DNA of 64,000 bases from Acinetobacter sp. ANC 3903 (GTDB taxonomy: Bacteria > Pseudomonadota > Gammaproteobacteria > Pseudomonadales > Moraxellaceae): contig NZ_NEGA01000015.1 in NCBI RefSeq assembly GCF_002135315.1, positions 1 through 64,000 on the forward strand, in the 5' to 3' direction. The notes under the pieces are model-generated. The model saw nothing but the letters and a program-made list of their open reading frames with translations, did no database searches and was not told the DNA's origin. The translations under genes were made by a program, and so were the position numbers. This document shows, in pieces, positions 1-10,130 of the stretch (the first letter of the stretch is position 1; every line of letters starts with the position of its first letter).

Positions 1-79
1 AGCCTTATGAGCTATTTTAAAACCTCATGATAAAAAATTAAGGATGGATCTGCATGCAACTCAAACCTTTAGCAAACAT

Positions 80-394
80 GAGATAGAGGTTATATAGGGA
101 AATCGATAAAAGCCAAATTATTAGAACAAGGTATTGATTTAATTACTTATCCAAGAAAGAATATGCAAGTAAGTCGATTGCCTTTTTCTGATGAGTACCA
201 CTTGAGACAGCGGAAAAGAATTGAAACTTTAATTGGTTTGTTGAAAGAAAAATACCATTTAGTGAGCAGTAAGCATCGAACTATTTCTGGTTTTCTGGCA
301 GGCATATTCTCATCTTTATGTGCTTATCAACTCTGTCAGAAGAATAAGCCGAAAATTCATGTCGTTAGAAATTTGGCTTATCCGTAACTGGGGT
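80..394 (+). mobile_element. 5'-truncated IS982-family element (right end only)
   Basis: From about position 80 the sequence matches the complete element at 53905-54880, in the opposite orientation. It keeps the last 101 transposase codons (82-387, open, equal to residues 192-292 of the full protein) and ends with an intact terminal repeat (TTATCCGTAACTGGGGT, to 394). The last 74 residues are identical to the full copy and I saw only scattered base differences, so the two copies are recent. The terminal repeat here reads ACCCCAGTTACGG where the full copy has ACCTCAGTTACGG. The first two-thirds of the element is missing, so it cannot transpose by itself. Positions 1-79 upstream show nothing I recognise. 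Confidence 0.88.
82..387 (+). pseudogene. Transposase fragment, IS982 family (C-terminal 101 residues)
   Basis: Remnant of a DDE transposase. The frame is open from 82 (DRGYIGK) through an internal ATG at 163 to the stop at 385-387, and matches residues 192-292 of the complete transposase at 53912-54790. The N-terminal part with the earlier catalytic acidic residues is absent, so no active enzyme can be made. It is a by-product of the truncated element, not a separate gene. Confidence 0.85.
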
Positions 395-1222
395 TAAATT
401 AGAGTCTTCAGTTATTAGTTTAGGTAAAACCTCATAATAAATAGTACTTAAATATTCATTACTTCTTATTGATTCTTCTTTCTTTTTACCTGTACCTTCA
501 GCAATAAATAAAGGAATATTCTGATCATTCCAATAATAATTAATATTATCTAAGAGATTCGCGTCATCTCCTCTCTTTATTTTTCTTACTACATTTGTTG
601 GATAACGGAAAATTGATAAATTTCCATGCTGATAAAATGTTAATGTAATTTCTTTTTCATAAATCTTTCGCTTAGGATTGGCATTCCTCCAATCCGTCCA
701 ATCTTCACAAAATTCTCCACCTTTAAAACAGTCCTTATTAGTATGCCCATCATCAGCATGCTGTGCATTTCCATACATCCGCACCCAATACATAATTAAG
801 TCATAATTTAATGAAACAATGGTCCGAAATGATTTAGTAAATTTATAAAGGTAAGGCAAGTGAGTTTCTATATCAGCATAAGAACAATGAACTTCATTCA
901 CAATTTTAATTAAAGCATCTTTTAAATTTTCATAAGCTTCATCAGTTTTAGTATCTGTTACTACTAAATGGCTATTTACTAACTTTGCATACCAAACCAA
1001 TCGAAGAACCAACTCAAAATCTGTAGTTTTGAACTCTTCAAATAAATTAATTACATCTTCACTAAAAAGATTCTGCTTCTCGGCCTCATCTTTTAATGAG
1101 CTAAAATGAAACTTAGAATGTAGTGCGATACTCGCCCCATTACCTATCAATAAACTCCCATCCTTGTACTCCTCCTTAATGTCATTCCATTGTTTGATTT
1201 CATAATAAAAATCGTGACTCAT
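365..1222 (-). pseudogene. DUF4917-like (SIR2-like) protein, 3' end replaced by IS sequence
   Basis: The reading frame gives 285 residues and looks like a DUF4917-family protein. Visible motifs are LLIGNGASI near residues 24-32, LNYDLIMYW near 139-147 and YQHGNL near 198-203. The order GxGxS, then NYD, then HG is that of SIR2-like NAD-binding/NADase domains; that link is my inference from the motifs. The last nine residues (TPVTDKPNF) and the stop are encoded by the terminal repeat of the IS fragment (365-394), so only about 276 residues are native and the original C-terminus is lost. The start ATG at 1222 has a weak AAGA-type site upstream. It points away from ahcY. Whether the shortened protein still works cannot be told from sequence. 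Confidence 0.7.
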
Positions 1223-1274
1223 TCTTAGCTATGCCTAAAATATTCTTATTAGCCAGATATTAATCAATTTCAGA

Positions 1275-1303
1275 TTGGAACAAAATCAATTTCCAAGTAC
1301 AAT
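1275..1303 (+). promoter_or_regulatory. Sigma70-type promoter of ahcY
   Basis: TTGGAA (1275-1280), a 17-bp spacer and TACAAT (1298-1303). Transcription would start near 1310, exactly where the riboswitch begins, so promoter and riboswitch support each other. Confidence 0.7.
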
Positions 1304-1310
1304 AGCCGGC

Positions 1311-1440
1311 TAGTCGAGGGATGCTGCGACTTTTTCACAGGCTTATTTTAAAAATAGTAATGTGAAATCGCTAGGCTCGACGATTCGGTCAAAACATCGG
1401 TAAAAACTGGTTTTGATCAAAAACGGCATCCGCGAACATA
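1311..1440 (+). promoter_or_regulatory. S-adenosylhomocysteine (SAH) riboswitch in the ahcY leader
   Basis: The leader folds as the SAH riboswitch class requires. P1 is UCGAG (1314-1318) with CUCGA (1376-1380). P2 starts GCGA/UCGC and continues UUUCACA/UGUGAAA. The conserved block AGGCUCGA follows P2. Next is a perfect 9-bp hairpin, GGUCAAAAC (1387-1395) with GUUUUGAUC (1410-1418). GGAUGC (1319-1324) then pairs with GCAUCC (1426-1431) as the pseudoknot helix. The order GAGG-GC-CUGC ... AGGCUCG ... AACGGC matches the family consensus as I know it. These switches sense SAH, the substrate of the enzyme encoded just downstream, and turn expression on. The ribosome-binding site lies about 30 nt after the pseudoknot. 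Confidence 0.88.
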
Positions 1441-1474
1441 ACGATCCAATCTATTTTTTCTCTAGGAGATCCTG

Positions 1475-2857
1475 ATGAACGCGGTTACTGCTTCATTTAC
1501 AGATTATAAAGTTGCCGATATTTCACTTGCTGATTACGGCCGTAAAGAAATCAAACTCGCTGAAGCTGAAATGCCAGCCCTTATGGGTCTGCGTAAACGC
1601 TACTCGGCAGCAAAACCACTTGCAGGCGCGAAAATTCTCGGCTGTATCCACATGACCATTCAAACTGCGGTTCTTATTGAAACTCTGGTTGAATTAGGCG
1701 CGGAAGTGCGTTGGACTTCATGCAACATCTTCTCTACTCAAGACCACGCTGCTGCTGCAATTGCTGCATCTGGTGTTCCAGTATTTGCTTGGAAAGGCGA
1801 AACTGAAGAAGAATACATGTGGTGTCTTGAACAGCAAATCAATGTAAACGGCAAACCTTGGGATGCCAACATGATTCTGGATGATGGCGGCGACTTGACT
1901 GCTGTTGTTCACGAAAAATATCCAGAACTGATTGCTAAAATTCACGGTATTACTGAAGAAACGACTACAGGTGTAGCTCGTCTTCTAGAAATGTGGAAAG
2001 ACGGTTCACTTAAAGTGCCTGCAATCAACGTAAACGATTCAGTTACTAAATCTAAAAACGACAACAAATACGGTTGCCGTCACTCACTCAACGATGCCAT
2101 CAAACGTGGTACAGATATGCTTTTATCTGGCCGTCGCGCACTGGTGATTGGTTACGGTGACGTAGGTAAAGGTTCTGCACAATCACTTCGTCAAGAAGGC
2201 ATGATTGTACGTGTATCTGAAATCGACCCAATCTGTGCAATGCAAGCCTGCATGGATGGTTACGAAGTTGTATCTCCATACAAAAATGGCGTACAAACAG
2301 GTAAAAAAGAAGATGTAAATGTTGATCTTCTTCAAAACACTGACTTGATCGTAACTACGACGGGTAACTACCACGTATGTGACTCTGCAATGCTTGATAC
2401 ATTAAAAGCTGGTGCAGTAGTTTGTAACATCGGTCACTTTGATACTGAAATCGATACTAACTACCTACGTGGTTACAAATGGGTTGAAGTTAAACCTCAA
2501 GTACACCAAGTGTATCGTACAGAAAATGAAAACGATTACCTGATCCTTCTTTCTGAAGGTCGTTTGGTGAACCTAGGTAATGCAACGGGTCACCCTTCAC
2601 GCGTGATGGACGGTTCATTTGCTAACCAGGTATTGGCTCAAATGCACTTGTTCGCTGAAAAATTTGCTGATCTTCCTGAAGACCAAAAACAAGCTGCAAT
2701 TCGCGTAGAACTACTTCCTAAGAAACTGGACGAAGAAGTTGCTGCCGCAATGGTTGCCGGTTTCGGTGGTGTATTGACTACATTGACTCAAGAACAAGCG
2801 GATTACCTTGGCGTACAAGTTGAAGGTCCATTCAAATCTGAGTCTTATAAATACTAA
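1475..2857 (+). CDS. ahcY: Adenosylhomocysteinase (SAH hydrolase)
   Basis: Cytosolic NAD-dependent enzyme that splits S-adenosylhomocysteine into adenosine and homocysteine, removing the product that inhibits SAM-dependent methyltransferases. 460 residues, the usual length for bacterial forms with their extra insert. The dinucleotide-binding glycine loop [10 protein letters not shown] lies near residues 226-235, and the C-terminus KSESYKY matches the conserved K...Y ending that completes the neighbouring subunit's NAD site. The ATG has a strong AGGAG seven bases upstream. It sits behind an SAH riboswitch and is followed 150 bp later by metF with only a palindromic repeat between, so co-transcription of two methionine-cycle genes is likely. 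Confidence 0.97.
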   Translation: MNAVTASFTDYKVADISLADYGRKEIKLAEAEMPALMGLRKRYSAAKPLAGAKILGCIHMTIQTAVLIETLVELGAEVRWTSCNIFSTQDHAAAAIAASGVPVFAWKGETEEEYMWCLEQQINVNGKPWDANMILDDGGDLTAVVHEKYPELIAKIHGITEETTTGVARLLEMWKDGSLKVPAINVNDSVTKSKNDNKYGCRHSLNDAIKRGTDMLLSGRRALVIGYGDVGKGSAQSLRQEGMIVRVSEIDPICAMQACMDGYEVVSPYKNGVQTGKKEDVNVDLLQNTDLIVTTTGNYHVCDSAMLDTLKAGAVVCNIGHFDTEIDTNYLRGYKWVEVKPQVHQVYRTENENDYLILLSEGRLVNLGNATGHPSRVMDGSFANQVLAQMHLFAEKFADLPEDQKQAAIRVELLPKKLDEEVAAAMVAGFGGVLTTLTQEQADYLGVQVEGPFKSESYKY

Positions 2858-2870
2858 GTTTTTAGTTTTA

Positions 2871-2969
2871 CCCTCATCCTAGCCTTCTCCCAGAGGGAGA
2901 AGGAACTGACCATTAACTTTAACAGTAAAGTGAGAAGTTCCCTCTCCTTTTAGGAGGGCTAGGGAGAGG
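2871..2969. repeat. Long imperfect palindrome (intergenic repeat)
   Basis: Left arm 2871-2906 (CCCTCATCCTAGCC...GGAACT) and right arm 2936-2969 (AGTTCC...GGCTAGGGAGAGG) are inverted repeats of about 34 bp around a 29-bp centre, and the left arm holds a smaller TTCTCCC/GGGAGAA palindrome. No transposase is present. It resembles the small palindromic elements scattered between genes in Acinetobacter and would fold into a large hairpin in an ahcY-metF transcript. Confidence 0.75.
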
Positions 2970-3010
2970 TCTAAATAAATTAAAACAGTATTTATAAAAA
3001 GGATTTGAAA

Positions 3011-3847
3011 ATGTCTAAACGTGTTCCTATTTCGTTTGAATTTTTTCCAACCAAAACTGATGTCGGTGCGGAAAAACTTCGTGTTGTTCATAAAGAATTA
3101 CAACTGTTAAATCCTGAATTCTTTTCAGTGACTTATGGTGCTGGCGGTTCTACTCGCGAACGTACACTTGCTGCAATCAACGACTTTAATGGTAAAGGCA
3201 CCCCTGTTGCCCCGCACCTTTCTTGTATTGGCGATGACAAAGCCCGTATTGCCGAGTTGCTTGATTTGTACAAATCACAAGGCATCAATCGTATTGTGGC
3301 ACTGCGTGGTGACTTGCCTTCAGGTCAGGTAGGTTTAGGCGAATTGCCTTATGCACAAGATCTGGTTCGTTTCATCCGTGAACATTCAGGTGAGCACTTC
3401 CAAATTGAAGTGGCTGCTTATCCTGAAATGCACCCACAAGCAGAGAGTTTTGATAAAGACATTCAACACTTTGTAGAAAAAGCCAATGCCGGTGCCAATG
3501 CAGCATTAACCCAGTTCTTCTTTAATCCAGATGCGTATTTCTATTTTGTAGACCGCATTCAAAAAGAAGGTGTGAATATTCCGGTTGCTCCAGGCATTAT
3601 GCCCATTACCAATGCAAGCAACCTGATTCGCTTCGCTGATGGTACCGGTGCCGAAATTCCACGCTGGATTCGTAAGCAATTGGCCACCTATGGCGATGAC
3701 ACAGCAAGTATCAAAGCCTTTGGTCATGAAGTTGTAGTGAACTTGTGTGAACGTCTGCTTGCAGGCGGTGCACCAAGTTTGCACTTCTATACCATGAACA
3801 CCACTGATCCAACCCGTCAGCTTGTGCTCGATCTTGGCCTAGCCTAA
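3011..3847 (+). CDS. metF: 5,10-methylenetetrahydrofolate reductase
   Basis: FAD enzyme that reduces 5,10-methylene-THF to 5-methyl-THF, the methyl donor for remaking methionine from the homocysteine released by AhcY. 278 residues form a single barrel domain. SFEFFPTKT at the N-terminus and ALRGDLP near residue 100 are the family hallmarks. I chose ATG 3011, where AAGGA lies eight bases upstream. A TTG at 3005 would add only two residues and sits on the ribosome-binding site. Next to ahcY, it forms a methyl-cycle pair. Confidence 0.96.
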   Translation: MSKRVPISFEFFPTKTDVGAEKLRVVHKELQLLNPEFFSVTYGAGGSTRERTLAAINDFNGKGTPVAPHLSCIGDDKARIAELLDLYKSQGINRIVALRGDLPSGQVGLGELPYAQDLVRFIREHSGEHFQIEVAAYPEMHPQAESFDKDIQHFVEKANAGANAALTQFFFNPDAYFYFVDRIQKEGVNIPVAPGIMPITNASNLIRFADGTGAEIPRWIRKQLATYGDDTASIKAFGHEVVVNLCERLLAGGAPSLHFYTMNTTDPTRQLVLDLGLA

Positions 3848-3877
3848 TTTTTTATCTTATTTGTGAGTAATACTTAA

Positions 3878-4594
3878 ATGCCGCGTTTTTATATTGAAGC
3901 TGATTTAGCTGTTGATATGAATGTTGAATTAACCGAAACGGTTTTTCATCACTGGGTCAAAGTATTACGTGCACAAACAGGTGAAAAAGCCACCTTGTTC
4001 AATGGACAAGGTGGTGAATATGAAGTTACGCTTATTGAAGTAACAAAAAAGTCAGCGACCGTTTCTGTCGACTCATTTAATCCTGATGATCGCACCCCTG
4101 CGTTTAGCACCTTGCTTGGACAAGTGATGAGCAAAGGTGACCGGATGGACTATGCCATTCAAAAAGCAACCGAACTGGGTGTATCACAAATTCAGCTGCT
4201 GACTTCCGAACGTTGTGAAATGCGGCTTAAGTATGATCGTGACCAAAAGAAAATCGACCATTGGCAAGGAATTGCCATTGCGGCTTGCGAACAATGCGGG
4301 ATGAACAAGGTTCCTGAAGTGTTAGCACCTGTATCGTTACAGGATTGGCTGGCCAGTGAATTACCGGCAACAAAACTGGTACTCGCACCCAATAAAGACC
4401 AGGTCAATGTATTGACCAATGCTACCCCAGATATTGCATTATTGATTGGTCCTGAAGGCGGCTTAAGCGAAGCAGAGATACAATTATCTAACAATGCAGG
4501 ATTTATAAATTGGTGTATCGGCAATCGTGTGTTACGTACAGAAACTGCCCCTATTGTAGCCTTATCCATTTTGAATTATAACTTAACTGTATAG
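3878..4594 (+). CDS. rsmE: 16S rRNA (uracil1498-N3)-methyltransferase
   Basis: SPOUT-class enzyme that methylates N3 of U1498 in 16S rRNA, using SAM, in the assembled 30S subunit. 238 residues: an N-terminal PUA-like RNA-binding part (FHHWVKVLRAQTG) and a C-terminal trefoil-knot domain with IGPEGGLSEAEI near residue 188 and GNRVLRTETAP near 213, both SAM-site signatures. It starts 30 bp after metF in the same direction with no terminator between, so it may share the ahcY-metF transcript. Confidence 0.95.
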   Translation: MPRFYIEADLAVDMNVELTETVFHHWVKVLRAQTGEKATLFNGQGGEYEVTLIEVTKKSATVSVDSFNPDDRTPAFSTLLGQVMSKGDRMDYAIQKATELGVSQIQLLTSERCEMRLKYDRDQKKIDHWQGIAIAACEQCGMNKVPEVLAPVSLQDWLASELPATKLVLAPNKDQVNVLTNATPDIALLIGPEGGLSEAEIQLSNNAGFINWCIGNRVLRTETAPIVALSILNYNLTV

Positions 4595-4763
4595 TTCATC
4601 AGAATTTAGATAAATGGGGTATGATTAGATTGATTTTTTCAAATAACGTTATTACTCTTGACTTAAAGAGACAAATATATATTTAGAATATAGTTTAGTT
4701 TTTGAATAGCGTTAAAATTTAATAAGTAATTTATTGCAAAACAAAAATAAGGTTTTTGCTTAT

Positions 4764-7625
4764 ATGTCAGATATTCAAGACGAGTACATTAAGCAGCATG
4801 TGAGTGCTGCTCAAATTATCAATACAATTCGGCTCAGTCGCTTCTTTCTCATAAGTATTGTTCTCGTTTCATTATATGTATATGGCATTTATCAATTTTA
4901 TTACAGCAAGCCATCTTTTTATTTCAATCTCTGGTTTATTGGCATTGAACTGTTCTGTGGCCTAAATATCCTGCTGACCAGCATCTATTTTAAGCCCGAT
5001 CAGTTCTGTTTGAACCATGCACACCGTTGGCTGCAATTTCAGAGTTTATTGACTGGAAGTGCTATTGGCATCGGCATTAGTCTGATTTACTACTATCTGC
5101 CGCAATACAATCCTGCATTTAATTATGTAAATGCATTAATTTTGTCAGCGTTATTGCTCATCGTCAGTCAGGCATTTGCACTGACCTTTTTAACCCAGCG
5201 CTTAACCTATTTCTGCCTGACGTTTATACCGGCTATTTTTCCTTATCTGGCCTCACAATTTATCAGCACAGAAACAACAAATCACTTATTCCATCTGACC
5301 ATAAATTTTGCCCTGATTGTCATGTTGTTATGTGCCAATACCACATCGCGTATTCATCAGCGCATTTCTGCTCTTTATTCAAAAAACAATCGTTTGGTTG
5401 AAAATGCCAAACAACAGGTTTTATGGACGGATCAATTATGCAAGCAATTACAAACTGAAATTAATAAATCGAAAGATATTGAACTGCAATTACAATTAAA
5501 TAATCAGCTGCTTGAACAGAAAGTTAAAGAACGGACTTTTGATATTGCCAAAATGAATGCTGATCTAGAAAATCAGCAGCAAAATCTGGTCTTGGCACAT
5601 GAAATTGCCGGACTGCGTCCATGGGACTGGAATATTAAAGATCGTGAAATTCTGGTGACGGACTCAAAACAGCAAAAGACCCTTAAACCATCCAAATTGC
5701 ATCATCATCAGCTAGAAAATATTATTCATTCGTCTGATCTTGACCAGTTCAAGCGAGCAATGAAAAAGCATTTACGTGGTCAGTCACCACTTTATGAAGC
5801 AAGCTATCGAATTCAAAATAGCAGCGGCAAGTGGAAATGGGTGCATGATATTGGTCGAGTCATTGTTCGTGATCCTAACAATAAAAAGCCCCTACGTATG
5901 GTGGGTATCCGCCGTGATATTCATCAGGAACGTAGCGATCAGGAACGCTTAAAACTCGCAGCGAGCGTACTTCAGCAAGCTGCCGAAGGTATTTTCATTC
6001 TTGATGAGCAACTTTGTTATATCGATGTCAATCCATTTTATGAACAGCTCACCGGCTTTACACACCAGCATATTATTGGCAAAAATTTATTTGATATTAC
6101 GGCAAACTATAAGTCGCAACAAAGAAGCAGCCACAACTCGATTATTCAGCAGCTGGAAAAAATTGGCGAGTTTGATGGTGAACTGCACGAAAAATTCCTT
6201 TCCGGTAAAGAACTCACCCTCTGGATGCACATTAATGCCATTACCGATGAGCAGAATCATGTCACCCACTATATTGGTATTGTTTCCGATCTAACTGAGC
6301 GCAAACTGCAAGAACAACGTTTGTCTTATTTAGAAAATTATGATCCTCTAACAGACTTGCCTAACCGTTTTTATTACAACTATCAATTACACCAATACTT
6401 AGTCAGCCAAAAAGATTCAATTAAACAACTGGCCGTGATTCGTTTGAATATCGACCGTTTCAGACCATTAAATGAGTTTTTAACCAATAGCGGTGGTGAC
6501 GAGCTGTTACGCCAAGTTGCACAACGACTGCGCCTGACCAATGCCGAAGCTTTATTTGTAGCGCATCTGAATGGTGATGATTTTGCAATTGTGTATGAAC
6601 TTTCACATATTCGTCCATCAATTCAGCAACACTGTGAACGCATTACCAAAGCTTTTTCCTTACCTTTTAACATTTTCGGTCAGGACCATATTATCACCCT
6701 GTCTATGGGGATTTCGTTCTATCCGGAAAATGGACGCCAGCTAGACTATCTGAACAATTGTGCCGAACAGGCTTTAATCGAAGCCAAAAACCTGGGCGGC
6801 AATACCTGTAGTTTCTATTCAAATAAAAATACCGCTTTACTTGAGCAAGGCATTTATCTGGAACGTGATTTGCGCCATGCCATCAATAATAATGAGCTGA
6901 TCGTTTACTATCAGCCAAAAATAAATTTCAGTGATCAAAATATTTATGGTTTTGAAGCGCTGGTGCGTTGGAATCATCCAAGCAAAGGGATTATTCCACC
7001 CAACATGTTCATTCCTTTAGCTGAACAAACCAGCCTGATCTCGGATATAGGCAGAATTGTAATTCAACAAACTGCCAAACAAATCCGCCGATGGAATGAC
7101 TTAGGCTTTAATAATATATGTGTATCGGTCAATGTGGTTGCCCAGCAATTGCAACGTGGTCACTTACTGCAAGACCTTGATCACGCCATTCAAACCTACA
7201 AAATTTCCGGTTCTAGTCTGGAACTTGAAATTACCGAATCATCATTACTGGAAAATTCAGTCAAGGTGAAAAACCTGTTGAATGAAATTAAAGACCGTAA
7301 CATTCATATTTCCTTGGATGACTTTGGAACGGGTTATTCTTCTCTATCTTATCTTGCTGATTTTCCAATTGATATTTTAAAAATTGACCGCAGTTTTGTA
7401 TCCAAGATTGGACAAGACAAGCAGGAAGCCATTGTGAGTGCCATGATTGCCATGGGCAAGGCCATGGGCATGATGGTGGTTGCAGAGGGGATTGAAACCG
7501 AAGAGCAACTGCAGTACCTGCAAGATCTTGAATGCGATATCGCACAGGGCTACTTATTTTCCAGACCGCTACCTGAAAAAGAAGCAACTACATACCTAGA
7601 ACAACATCGACTTATACCTTCTTGA
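4764..7625 (+). CDS. Membrane PAS-GGDEF-EAL protein, probable c-di-GMP phosphodiesterase
   Basis: About 953 residues. The N-terminal 210 residues hold about six hydrophobic segments, followed by a glutamine-rich coiled coil, two PAS-like regions (about 280-390 and 400-520), then GGDEF and EAL domains. The GGDEF signature is degenerate (LNGDDF in place of GGDEF), so cyclase activity is doubtful. The EAL domain keeps its metal and catalytic motifs: FEALVRW, EITESS, LDDFGTGYSS and VAEGIETEEQ. I expect it to hydrolyse cyclic di-GMP in response to a signal sensed at the membrane or PAS domains. ATG 4764 has AAGG 11 bases upstream; a TTG at 4734 would add ten residues. No neighbour indicates the signal. 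Confidence 0.9.
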   Translation: MSDIQDEYIKQHVSAAQIINTIRLSRFFLISIVLVSLYVYGIYQFYYSKPSFYFNLWFIGIELFCGLNILLTSIYFKPDQFCLNHAHRWLQFQSLLTGSAIGIGISLIYYYLPQYNPAFNYVNALILSALLLIVSQAFALTFLTQRLTYFCLTFIPAIFPYLASQFISTETTNHLFHLTINFALIVMLLCANTTSRIHQRISALYSKNNRLVENAKQQVLWTDQLCKQLQTEINKSKDIELQLQLNNQLLEQKVKERTFDIAKMNADLENQQQNLVLAHEIAGLRPWDWNIKDREILVTDSKQQKTLKPSKLHHHQLENIIHSSDLDQFKRAMKKHLRGQSPLYEASYRIQNSSGKWKWVHDIGRVIVRDPNNKKPLRMVGIRRDIHQERSDQERLKLAASVLQQAAEGIFILDEQLCYIDVNPFYEQLTGFTHQHIIGKNLFDITANYKSQQRSSHNSIIQQLEKIGEFDGELHEKFLSGKELTLWMHINAITDEQNHVTHYIGIVSDLTERKLQEQRLSYLENYDPLTDLPNRFYYNYQLHQYLVSQKDSIKQLAVIRLNIDRFRPLNEFLTNSGGDELLRQVAQRLRLTNAEALFVAHLNGDDFAIVYELSHIRPSIQQHCERITKAFSLPFNIFGQDHIITLSMGISFYPENGRQLDYLNNCAEQALIEAKNLGGNTCSFYSNKNTALLEQGIYLERDLRHAINNNELIVYYQPKINFSDQNIYGFEALVRWNHPSKGIIPPNMFIPLAEQTSLISDIGRIVIQQTAKQIRRWNDLGFNNICVSVNVVAQQLQRGHLLQDLDHAIQTYKISGSSLELEITESSLLENSVKVKNLLNEIKDRNIHISLDDFGTGYSSLSYLADFPIDILKIDRSFVSKIGQDKQEAIVSAMIAMGKAMGMMVVAEGIETEEQLQYLQDLECDIAQGYLFSRPLPEKEATTYLEQHRLIPS

Positions 7626-7698
7626 TATAAGTCAATCTTTCTAATCTCAAGTTTGCTTGAAAAAGACACATACGCGACTGTGCTAAGGTCGCAACAAA

Positions 7699-7707
7699 TG
7701 TTATATT
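7699..7707 (+). promoter_or_regulatory. Extended -10 promoter upstream of maeB
   Basis: TGTTATATT gives an extended -10 (TGn then TATATT at 7702-7707), about 60 bases before the maeB start. I see no convincing -35, which is normal for extended -10 promoters. Confidence 0.4.
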
Positions 7708-7770
7708 CGATTCAACCAAGCAAAAAACCAGCAGCTTTGCTGAATCCCCCCAGTAACAAACGAGATACAG

Positions 7771-10050
7771 ATGGACGATCAATCTTTAAAACAACAGGCA
7801 TTGTATTATCACGAATTCCCAACACCAGGAAAAATTAGCGTCACGCCTAGCAAGCAACTGGTCAATCAACGTGACTTAGCGCTTGCCTATTCACCTGGTG
7901 TTGCTGCACCATGTCTTGAGATTGAACGCGATCCTTCAACTGCTGCCCTTTATACTGCACGCGGTAACCTTGTAGCGGTCGTGACTAATGGTACTGCAGT
8001 ACTGGGCTTAGGGAATATCGGTCCTTTGGCTTCTAAACCGGTTATGGAAGGTAAAGGCGTACTGTTCAAAAAATTTGCAGGTGTGGATGTTTTCGATATC
8101 GAAATTGCAGAAAACGATCCTGACAAAATTGTCGACATCGTTGCAGCCTTAGAGCCAACCTTTGGTGGTATTAACCTCGAAGATATTAAGGCTCCAGAGT
8201 GTTTTTACATCGAGCAAAAACTTCGTGAACGCATGAACATTCCTGTGTTCCATGACGATCAACACGGTACCTCTATTATCGTGGGTGCAGCTCTTCTTAA
8301 TGCATTGCAATTCAACGGCAAAAAAATTGAAGAGATTAAAATTGTCGCTTCTGGTGCCGGTGCTGCAGCTCTGTCTTGTTTAAATCTTCTTTGTGCCTTG
8401 GGTGCTAAAAAAGAGAATATCATCGTTGCCGATTCACGTGGCCTATTAACCACTCAGCGTGAAGGTCTGGATGAATCTAAAAAAGCATACGTACAAGACA
8501 TAGAAGGCTCTCAACTTGCTGATGTCATCGGCGGTGCTGACATGTTCCTTGGTCTTTCTGCAGCCGGTATTCTCACCAAAGAGATGGTGAAACTGATGGC
8601 CAAAGATCCAATCATCTTTGCATTGGCTAACCCAGATCCAGAAATTCTGCCTGAACACGCGCACGAAGTTCGTGATGATGTCATCATGGCGACCGGTCGT
8701 TCAGACTATCCAAACCAGGTGAACAACGCACTTTGCTTCCCGTATATTTTCCGTGGTGCATTAGACGTTGGCGCAACCACCATCAACGAAGAAATGAAGA
8801 TCGCTTGTGTACACGCAATTGCTCGCATGGCACATGTTGAAGCAGATGCGGCATCTTATGGCGAAAAATCGGCATCATTTGGCCGTGAATATTTAATTCC
8901 GCGTCCGCTTGATCAACGCTTGATTCTTGAAATTGCTCCTGCAATTGCACAAGCAGCTATGGATTCAGGTGTAGCGACTCGTCCAATCAAAGATTTCTCT
9001 GCATATCGTCAACGTTTGTCTGAGTTTGTTTATAACTCGGCATTCATGATGAAACCGATTTTTGCCCAAGCTAAAACTGATCCTAAGCGTATTGCCTATG
9101 CTGAAGGTGAAGACCTGCGTGTACTTCGTGCAGTACAAATTGCAGTCGATGAAGGTCTGGCTAAACCAATCCTTGTCGGTCGCCCTGCAGTGATTGAAGC
9201 AAATATCAAGAAATTAGGTCTACGTCTTGAAGATGGTGTGAACATCACCATCATCGATCAAGAAAAGAACCCACATTACGAAATGTTTGCTGATGACTAC
9301 TACAGCATCATGCAACGTAAAGGTGTAACACCTGAGTATGCTCAACGTGAAGCACGTCGCCGCTCTACCTTAATTGCATCTATGCTGGTAAAACACGGTC
9401 TTGCAGACGGTATGCTGTGTGGTACCTACTCAAGTTACGACATCCACTTGGACTTCGTAAGCAACATCATTGGTAAGAAAGAAGGTCATAACACATTCTT
9501 TACGCTAAATGCATTAATGCTTGAAGACCGTAACCTGTTCATTGCGGATACATACATCAACCGTAACCCGACAGCTGAACAGCTTGCTGAAATGACCATT
9601 TTGGCTGCTGAAGAAGTACGTCGTTTTGGTGTAACACCACGCATCGCACTTCTTTCTCACTCAAGTTTCGGTAGCGACCAAGATGACTTAAGCGCGCAAA
9701 AAATGCGTAAAGTGTATGACATCTTGTCTGAAACTGCGCCTGAACTGGAAGTTGAAGGTGAAATGCACGGTGATGCGGCACTTGACGAAAACATCCGTCA
9801 CTTTGCTTTCCCGAATTCGCGCTTCAAAGGTTCTGCAAACTTGCTGATTATGCCAAATCTAGATGCAGCCAACATTTCGTTTAACCTGTTGAAATCGACT
9901 TCAGGGAATAACGTCACCATTGGTCCTATCCTGTTAGGTGCATCTAAACCTGTCCATATCCTGACACCAACTACGACTACACGTCGTTTGGTGAACATGA
10001 CTGCATTAACTGTTGCTGAAATTCAGGAAAACGAAAAATTAGCACTTTGA
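7771..10050 (+). CDS. maeB: NADP-dependent malic enzyme with C-terminal phosphotransacetylase-like domain
   Basis: Oxidative decarboxylation of malate to pyruvate with NADP+, supplying pyruvate and NADPH during growth on acids; the glyoxylate-cycle enzyme aceA is also in this window. 759 residues. Residues 1-410 are the malic-enzyme part, with [24 protein letters not shown] and FHDDQHGTS. About 430-759 form a PTA_PTB-type domain that in the MaeB family binds acetyl-CoA and regulates activity. This two-part architecture separates MaeB from shorter malic enzymes. The transcript ends in a hairpin at 10084-10130 that overlaps the start of cca. Confidence 0.95.
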   Translation: MDDQSLKQQALYYHEFPTPGKISVTPSKQLVNQRDLALAYSPGVAAPCLEIERDPSTAALYTARGNLVAVVTNGTAVLGLGNIGPLASKPVMEGKGVLFKKFAGVDVFDIEIAENDPDKIVDIVAALEPTFGGINLEDIKAPECFYIEQKLRERMNIPVFHDDQHGTSIIVGAALLNALQFNGKKIEEIKIVASGAGAAALSCLNLLCALGAKKENIIVADSRGLLTTQREGLDESKKAYVQDIEGSQLADVIGGADMFLGLSAAGILTKEMVKLMAKDPIIFALANPDPEILPEHAHEVRDDVIMATGRSDYPNQVNNALCFPYIFRGALDVGATTINEEMKIACVHAIARMAHVEADAASYGEKSASFGREYLIPRPLDQRLILEIAPAIAQAAMDSGVATRPIKDFSAYRQRLSEFVYNSAFMMKPIFAQAKTDPKRIAYAEGEDLRVLRAVQIAVDEGLAKPILVGRPAVIEANIKKLGLRLEDGVNITIIDQEKNPHYEMFADDYYSIMQRKGVTPEYAQREARRRSTLIASMLVKHGLADGMLCGTYSSYDIHLDFVSNIIGKKEGHNTFFTLNALMLEDRNLFIADTYINRNPTAEQLAEMTILAAEEVRRFGVTPRIALLSHSSFGSDQDDLSAQKMRKVYDILSETAPELEVEGEMHGDAALDENIRHFAFPNSRFKGSANLLIMPNLDAANISFNLLKSTSGNNVTIGPILLGASKPVHILTPTTTTRRLVNMTALTVAEIQENEKLAL

Positions 10051-10083
10051 TTTAGTCAGCTAGATCACATTTTGTGACTTGAG

Positions 10084-10130
10084 AAAACCTCTATTCTGTA
10101 GCATGATTGCTTGAAGAATAGAGGTTTTTT
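10084..10130 (+). terminator. Terminator of maeB that contains the cca ribosome-binding site
   Basis: AAAACCTCTATTCT (10084-10097) pairs perfectly over 14 bp with AGAATAGAGGTTTT (10115-10128), followed by T residues, around a 17-nt loop. The GAGG that must serve as Shine-Dalgarno for cca (10121-10124, seven bases before its ATG) lies in the 3' arm, so read-through RNA would have the cca start blocked. Confidence 0.8.

Noticed and set aside
1..79. Possible gene end or other mobile sequence before the IS fragment
   Set aside because: Too short and without similarity I can name; it begins at the window edge.
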